In this document: in pieces, positions 27,498-36,342 of the stretch
Numbering within the stretch: the first letter of the stretch is position 1
Layout: every line of letters begins with the position of its first letter
Assembly (NCBI GenBank): GCA_005784505.1
Contig: VCAZ01000008.1
Span: 10,179,763-10,243,762 of the forward strand
Reading direction: 5' to 3'
Length of the DNA stretch: 64,000 nucleotides
Origin: Bagarius yarrelli
Taxonomy: Eukaryota > Chordata > Actinopteri > Siluriformes > Sisoridae
Translations under genes and position numbers: made by a program
Notes under the pieces: model-generated
Told to the model about the DNA's origin: nothing
Databases searched by the model: none
Seen by the model: the letters and a program-made list of their open reading frames with translations, nothing else

Positions 27498-30400
27498 TTT
27501 ACTTATTATGGAAAACGGTAGCAGTAGACCGAACCGCGAGTGGAGAACCTGACACATTTGTGTCAGCACACAAATCCGGAAGTCTGTTGCAAAGAAAGGG
27601 TGTGTGTGGGGACACGTGCATGTGTGTGTGTATTGCAGGTGTGCAGAGCCAGTCTGAACCTGCCCAAGCCCACAAGCTGATTTCTTAAATACCACTAGTT
27701 TGGAGTTGCTCCTTCTGAAAAAGAGAGAGAAAACATGTGGGGAAAAAAAGGGAGAAACAATGAAATCGCTGTATACGTTATTACGGAAAAGATATTTGAA
27801 GAAATTTGAGCGTTACTTTATGCATGAAGCTAAAAAAAAAAGGTTTTAATAGTTGTTTCAAAGCATTGTTTCTTTTTCCCTATGAAAGCTGAGGTTTAGT
27901 GATTTAAAGAAGCTCAAAACGGCAATTTCTCATTATTTACATACAAGACTTTAGTTTCCTTTTCTTAAACCGCATCATAATCCACGTCTCTGAGTGCGAA
28001 GGAGGACAAAAATGCAACCAAAGCAGTTGCGGTTATAAAAGTCTTAAATCCTGGCTGGCACTGAGCTTTTCCTTAGCCTCTCTTTGTGCATTGTGTTGTC
28101 CAGCTGTAGTGAGGAAGAAGTAAGCGTGTTTTTTTTTGTTTTTTCAATTCTTTTTTATTTATTTATTTTTTTAGGTTAAGAGACATTTTTATAAGCAGTG
28201 GAAAGAGAATTTGAGCAAATTTTATCACGATAACTTTATCTGGTTGTTTCAGAACCACATTCGGTGGGATGGATTGAGATCCTCATTAGCACCGTAAACC
28301 TCTGAAAGACTTTTGTCCTGTTTGTTATCATGCATGACATACCAAGATTAGACAGTAGGTCTGGACTAACTCAGTAAGCAGTTCATGGGAGTGCTTGGGG
28401 AATTTTGTGGGTCATGTTCTGGGCAAAAAGAGGTCAGGACACGGTTTTTACCCTGATTCACAAACTGGGCATGCTTTCAAATAGTCCTTTATTCAGGATT
28501 ATTGATGCTAAAAATCCTTAATTTTGCTGTGATTTTTTTTTTTTACCTTTATATCTAAAAGGCTAGTTTTGCATAAAACTATTTCACTTGATAGTTTCAC
28601 AAGCACAGGATTCTTCCAGTGAAGACACGGCTGTGATGACTTTCTGATGGATGTCGTCATGTTTAAAGCCTGTGAATAAGAGTTGGCGGAATGCGTGTTT
28701 GGGATGATGTCACAGGACACTTCTTAGACAAAGTCTACAGATAATCTCAGCTTATTTAACCAAAAAAATGTCTAAAAATGCTAAAAACAAAATCTCTTTG
28801 GAATATTATGACGTTATTTACTTTTGCTTTAAACTGTCATTGTAAAAAAAAAAATCCTAAAACAACTGATTATTATTGAACACATATAATCAATCAATAA
28901 ATACAATTAACATTAGGAAACAGAAATAACACATTTTATTTTTTTTAACAATTACAAATAAATATGATCAGGGGCACGTTGAGCTTTTAAAAGAATGAGG
29001 TCGGCGCCCAAATGGTACCCATTTTGCACTGTAACTACTAATAAAACAGATCTCTAGGGGGCCCCAAAGTGTGTGGGCTCTTAGAACCGCCCTAACCGTC
29101 CTTTCCTGCCCTAGAGGCATCGCTGAATATGATGCACAATCCACTATGAATTGTCTGTCACCAGAGGGTATATATAACATGTGTTTATCTTAGTGTGATA
29201 TTTCAGGAAAGAATTTGGCCTGTGCTTCAGCTTTAAATCACACAGCTTGACATTTGGGTTTACATTCATGGGAAATCTGATTGAGAAATTTCTAAGTAAA
29301 ATAAAATAAAACTGTTTCCTTTCAAAGTGTCATTAAATATTAATATTAAAGTATAATGAAATTACAGGGGTGCTCCAGGTATTAGTATTAGGGCCGATTT
29401 TAATCAGAAGGGCTTGATCTGCACTTTGCGTATATAGACTTTTGTCACACTTTTTGTCCTGAACATGTGAAGCAGAGTTTCTACCAGCTCACGACCTGTC
29501 TGTATATGTATATTTAGATAATTTGGTGTGTGTATGTTTTTAAATATGGATACATTTTTCGCTAAACGTTTTCATAACTAACCCAAGACCGGTACGGCTT
29601 TCGTATTTTTGTGCTTTATGATGTATATCGCTTTTTGACATACACTGTACAGCCTCTGTTTTTGTCAGAGTTGCAACTTAAAATCTGTTTTTAGCTTTAA
29701 TTCAGTTTATTCTTATAAAGACATGAAGCTAGGGTATTTACGGTAGGCTTCCTACTTCAGTTATCAGTGTGGACTAGACTGCCCTTCTAATTACTATTAC
29801 TATTATTATTGTACTGAGGTAAAAGTAAGTCACATATGTGCAAGTCACAAATAAGTTTCAAGCTTTAACCTTCAAGTCTCAAGTCAATTTTTGTGAGAAT
29901 CAAGCAAGTCAAGTCATCGCTTACTTTTTAAGCAATTCAAGTCAAGTTGTAGCTTGGGTCAACCAAGTCACAGTCACGTCATAGCAAATATTTGATGGTT
30001 TAACTTAATTTATTATACTAAAATTAGTTAAAACTACAGTAGTTATGAACGATAGGAATTTTATTTGCAACAAAATATTGCAATATGCATTTCTATTCAG
30101 AAAGTGTCCCTATTTAGTTGAGTTGTTGATGCAATAAAAGTCTCAACATAAAAAGTACTACATCTTTCTGAAAAAATTATACAATCAACAGAATTTAAGA
30201 AAACTGATTTTCATTAAACAAAAGACACGCTGTTTGAGTCCGAGTCGAGTCTCAAGTCATAAATATCAAGTCAAAGTCAAATCAAGTCTTTTATGAATAT
30301 TTGGGAAGCAAGTGTCATTTGCGACTTAAGTCTGGGGGAAGTGGTAGCGCAGTGGTTAAGGTGTTGGGCCGCTAATTGGAAGATCTGGGTTCAATTCATA

Positions 30401-30809
30401 GCACCGCCAAGCTGTCATCTGGGCCCCGGAGCAAAGCCCTTAACCCCAAATTGCTCAGCTGTATTAAAAAGATAAAAATGTAAGTCTCTCTGGATAAGGA
30501 CGTCTGCCAAATGCTGTAAATGTAAGTCTGACTCGAGTCAAATCATGTGACCTGTAAGTGTTTTTTTCTTGACCGAGGTCTCTGATGCTTCTGTCCATTT
30601 AGAGACAATTTTTAAAGTGTTGTCTCTACCACACAGACACACACACACACTGCTATGACTTAGAGAAAGTGTCCTGTGTAGAGAAGAATAACGGAGATTG
30701 AAGGGGAGGCTAATCTACCGGCACATTCTCCACCTCCTCTGTATGAAGCACTTTAACTTTTCCCAGATGTGAGACAGGGGAAGGCTGGTTATACACATTG
30801 AGAGGGAAA

Positions 30810-30840
<31 letters not shown>

Positions 30841-31581
30841 CGGAGCTGTATGCTGACTGTACACTACTTTTATTAGTCGAGGAGGGGCTCCATGTTCTCA
30901 TTGAACTTTAAGATTCAGCAAAAACTTGTACTCGTCTGGACCAATTGTTTTTTTTCACGAACAGTGTTGAAGTTCAGGCTTATTTGTGACTGGATTGGTG
31001 GTGTACCTTTGTTTGAGTCTACCAATAAAATGTGTTTTTTTTGTTTGTTTAGTTTTTTTTTTAAAAAAGGGAGGTTTTTCCTTTGGGCTATGAAGGTTTA
31101 TAGGCAAGTTGTTTCTGTTTATTTTGTCTTGTTACTGTGCGGAAACGTAGGTTTTATAATAACATCAGGTTTTAAAGTGATGTGTACTTTTAATGACTCA
31201 GGATTTATTTTAAAATGCAATAAATAAATGTTTAAAAGAAAAAATGAAGCAAACATATTATCTTTTACATTCATATATTCAGCCTAATGATTAAATTGAA
31301 CACAAGGTCACGACAAGCTGTAATAAATATTATAAAAAGTATTATTGATGGATTTACTTGACTAAACAATAAAAGTAATATGTTATTCTAAAAAAAAGTC
31401 ATATATTTTAAAAGGAGTTTCTGGTTGTGATTTTTAGACAGATGGAAACTTCAGATTCCGATGTTTCTGCTGTATTTAGTTATTAGACTCAGCTGGTGTT
31501 TTTGTCCAGCTGTTGAAGATCTTTAGTTTGGAGGTAGTCGCTCCGGGGTCTCGTACTGTATTATGCTAATAATAAAGATAG

Positions 31582-31618
<37 letters not shown>

Positions 31619-34600
31619 CAGCAAAATGACAAAATTGGGTTTTTGAAGAGACATAGTGGCTTTAAACTATATCCTTCTGTAGTGTTGTGGTATTAAATGG
31701 AAGAAATACTTTAGGATATACCATTATTGGAATAAAATTTCATTTTATCTATTTGTTAATAATTATATAAACGCATTCCGAACTGCTTTATAAAAGATAA
31801 AGAGAAATGTACTGCTTAGATGTTCACGTTGAAGGTCTTTCCAGTTTCAATGCTTGTTGGAATGATCCGTTTCCATGGAATCGCACGATGCCTCTGCAGT
31901 TTAAACACAAATACCATTGAATCGGGTCAACGTTCCCGATGACTCAAGATGGGTGTTTTTCACTGCCTGTATTTAAATGTTTATTGTTTTTGTTCCCCCT
32001 ATTTATGGTTACGTCACTCACTAGTACAGTAAAATCAGATCCTGGCGGCTTGATGCTACTCTTTCTCTTACTAAAATACTGAAATACTAAATCAGGACTT
32101 TTTATTATGCCCTGCAGTTTAATGCAAAGTAAACAGCACTGTGAGCCCTAATGACTGGCTGTTAGGGCCTTTAGATCCCTGCTTTTATTAGCCACTGCGC
32201 CACTTGAAAGGGGGCCGTTTCGCTGTGGAAGTTAATGAGAGGTGGGAAATCTGGGACAAAAGCCTGCCTGCTCTCCCAGCGTCCCGTTCCCACAGCGTGA
32301 GCCTATTATCCCGCATCGACAGAGCGATTGAGACAACAATGGCCCACTGATTATTCTTGCGAAAGCTGACAAATAAGACGTGCTACACTTAAAGCACGGT
32401 TGGTAGCACAAAACCCTGTCGTTTACCAGTACGACTTATGGGACATTTTTAATCTGTGGAAACCAATAATTTTATCGCAGGTCGTGAGTCTGATAAGAAA
32501 TAAGTCAGGAGTTATTTGTCATGCTGGCTTTCAGTGTGAGACGTTGAATTCACCTAACTCAGACAGCAAGATGGGTTTCATATCGCTGTTTCCTCTGAAA
32601 ATAGAAAGATTTCCTGTGTAAAAAGTCTAAAAGTCCCTTTTTGTTTTTCTGTAACTTATATAAATATATCGCCGCTAGTACGCTAGGTTAGCGCAGAAAT
32701 ACTTACAAAACACCACAAATTCTTCCGTTTCTGATGATGATCAACATAATCGATTAATCAACTAATAATTTAAAAATTATTCGAACGATTTATCGAATAA
32801 TCTGCAAATTTTTTAATCGTATGCAACTAATTTGCGTTTAATAGGGCTGCATGCAATTTTAATGATTAATTAAAAAAGTTTTTGTCAAATTGGCTTGGTT
32901 TTTGCAATTACTTAAAAGTTTTACATGTCCTAACTGATCGATAAAACAAGGAAATCGCAAAATTTGTTCGAAAATGTCAAACAATTATATTAGTATAAGT
33001 GTCATTTCTACTTTTGATGCATTTGTTTGTTTGTTTGTTTGTTTATTTTTGCATTGACTAATGTAAGCCAAACATCAAAAATTGTCACTCTCAAACACAG
33101 GAAACGTTTAAAAACTACGCCGCTACAGCGCCACCCTGGTTAAACCGCGTTATTGCAGGCTACAACATTAAGTCATATGAGATAAAACAACAAAAATATT
33201 TGTTGACAATTTTTTATATTCGACGTTGCCTATAACATCAGTTAATCGCTGTGAGTCGCTACTTCACATAAGGTTTATATTAAACACTGTGGCGTGACAT
33301 GATAAAAACATTCAGCCCCAAAACAGGTACAAAATTCCATTTTTTTTTTTTTTTTTTGGTGTCTGGAGAAAAAGAGTTAAGCCTTCCGTCATGTTGGAAT
33401 GCATGCCTCCCTTGAGCAACCCCTGACCTTTGACCCCTGCCCCTCCACCAGGCTGAGTCAGGTGACAGCAGTGGGTGTCTGGCACTGTGTGAAGTGCCTC
33501 GTCTTTCAATTTAAGCTTTAAATATTCTCATTGTGTCTAAAGTGATCAGTGAAGCTCGTGATGGATGTCCTCCACCTCGTCTCACGTGTCTCCCTGTTTT
33601 TTTTTCTTTTTGTGTTTGGTTGTTTTTTCCGGCACCATTTCCTGATTGGAGAAACGCTAAAAAAAACAATAAGCATGTAAAAAAAATTTTTAGCCTTTCA
33701 GTGAGCTCATGATTGCGTGCCTTGTTTAAGCGAAATCTTTTCGAGATTCGGCTCAGTCGTCTGTCGTGCAGGAAGTCTTAAGTAGATGTGCATTTTTTTC
33801 CTGCTGAATTTTATCCAGACTTTATGTTCTGTCTAGTCGGCTCTGTGCCACGGCTTTCACTCTGTGTGGAAACGGCTATGCAGCGTTATATTGGTGTGTT
33901 TGTGTTTTCGTCATGCCCCAGGGTCTCAGATGATCTGCACATGCTGAGCCTCATTTCATCACATCTTACCAGCTGGAGTCAAATCACCTCCGGCTGGATT
34001 ATTGTATTTATATATTTGTAAGAGACTTCTGGAACTATTTCTAACGAACTGGATGGTGTTTTCGTGAACACACAGATGCCTTAGACTATTCGTGCTACCC
34101 AATAATATAGAATAGTGTAAAAGTATGCCATGTGGAAAGTTGTGTTTTTAATAAAAAGCTGAGAGTTTTTCCTGCTTCACCTGCTTTCATCTAGTGCAAA
34201 ACATGTCATGACCCTCGACATGGGGTGCACTTATTTTGTTTGAGATAATGGTGAGTAAGGGCAGAGGTCTGGTGAGTGCTACATGTTACTAATAAGAAAC
34301 AGGGACAGAGAGAGGAACCTATAGAGGGACCTACAGAAGGACCAGGAGCAAGACCGAGAGCGAGACCGAGACCGAGAGCACATAAAAAATATAGCTGGGG
34401 CATAAAAACATGCAAGTGGGAGACAGTGTGAGACGGAGTGATTGAAAGAGTGAGAGTGAGTGAGTAAGTAAGAAAGTGAGTAACGGAGAAAGAGTGAGCA
34501 AATGAGAGAGAAAGTTGGAGTGGAGTGGAGTGGAGTGGGAGTGGAGTGGAGTGGAGTGGAGTGGAGTGAGAGAGGGTCAGAATAGAGCTCTTCAATGTCT

Positions 34601-34963
34601 TTTCTATCAGCGACTGAGATTCGAGCTCATAATAAAAGTGGGGTCTGCTCTCAGGCGGATTTCTCTGCCTGACAATAAACCCAAAGTGGCGCTTTGATTA
34701 AACTGCCAGACGTCATCTGAGTATCGTTAAATATATCAAAGCGCATTTAAACCGACTAACTGCCCTTTAAACCCCACGCCGGAGCTGGCCGGAGTCGGTA
34801 ACACCACCTGCACCTTTAATAACTGATCTGAATGTGGCATTGATTGCAGCAGAGACGTCGCCATATCTCTGCACGCAACATGTCACCCAACCGCCAGCCC
34901 CTTTCCTTCAATTGTAAAAGTGGCTATAACCGTTATAAACATCCCTCTGAAACCTTTAACTGT

Positions 34964-35013
<50 letters not shown>

Positions 35014-36294
35014 CAGAAACAAAACAAAACCAAACAGCTGTTTAAATTTGTTTACCTTCTACCACACGTCCCCCCCCAACCACCACCACCACCACCAACA
35101 CCCCCCCAGCGACTCGCTCGTACGGCTTCCGGTGTGAACATGATAAACAGAGATGTATATTTTAAAGCCAAATCCTGATTTCGTTAAACAGCTGCTCTGG
35201 ACCAGTAAAAAAAACTTCTACTTAAGTTAAACTGTTTCTACTCACGAAATAAATGACTTGAGTTAAAGTGCTGAAAAATAAAATGACTCGAGTAAAGAAG
35301 TATTTTATTTAAAAAAAATCGAATCGAGTTACAAAATACTTTCCGTGTGTAAAATGATTTTTTTTTTTAAATTGTTCAGGTGTAAGACATTCATCTCAAT
35401 TCAGGGTTGATCAGATCAGATTAGATAAAATAAGATAAGATTAGATTTGATTAAAGTTGATTAGAGGAGATAAAAGTAGATTAGAGTAGATCATAGTAGA
35501 GTAGATTCGTAGATTGAAAAGATTGGATTCAATTAGAGTAGATTCAAGTAGATTAGATTAAAGTACAGTAGATTAAAGTAGATCAGATTCAAGTAGATTC
35601 GATTTGATTGATTAAAGTAGATTAGAGTAGATTAGATTTAGGGTAGATTCGAGTAGATTAGATTGAAGTAAAGTAGATTAGATTAGGGTAGATTAAAGTC
35701 GATTAAATTAGATTCGATTGGATTGAAGTAGAGTAGATTAGATTAGACTAGATTAAAGTGGATTGGATTAGATTTAATTTTGCCATTGCACATAGTTACA
35801 GGGCAACGAAATGCAATTAGCATTTAAACAAAAGTGCTAGATGGCAGTGGGGTATAAACGTGGGTACCAGATATATATATAATAAACATATACAAAAGAA
35901 CTGTTTAGAACCTTCGAAAAGGAAATCTCTTTTAAATAATAATAGGGTGCTTTTACTTTTACTGCTTTATCTGAAATTTAATATGTAGAAAGACGAAGCC
36001 AGGGTTGCTTCCCGTCCTCATCAGCACAGGGTCTGTCGGTATCCTCTGCAGACCAGTTTTTATTATTTATTTATTTATTAATATTATTATTTTTATTATT
36101 ACATTTACAGCATTTGGGCAGACGCCCTTATTCAAAGCGACTTCCATTTATCTCTTTTATACAACTGAGCAATTGGGGGTTAAGGGCCTTGCTCAGGGGC
36201 CCCAAACAGTGGTGAAGCTGGGAATCGAACCACATCTTCGGGTTGGCAGTCCAATACCTTAACCATGAGCCACCACTTCCACCAATATTATTAT

Positions 36295-36342
<48 letters not shown>

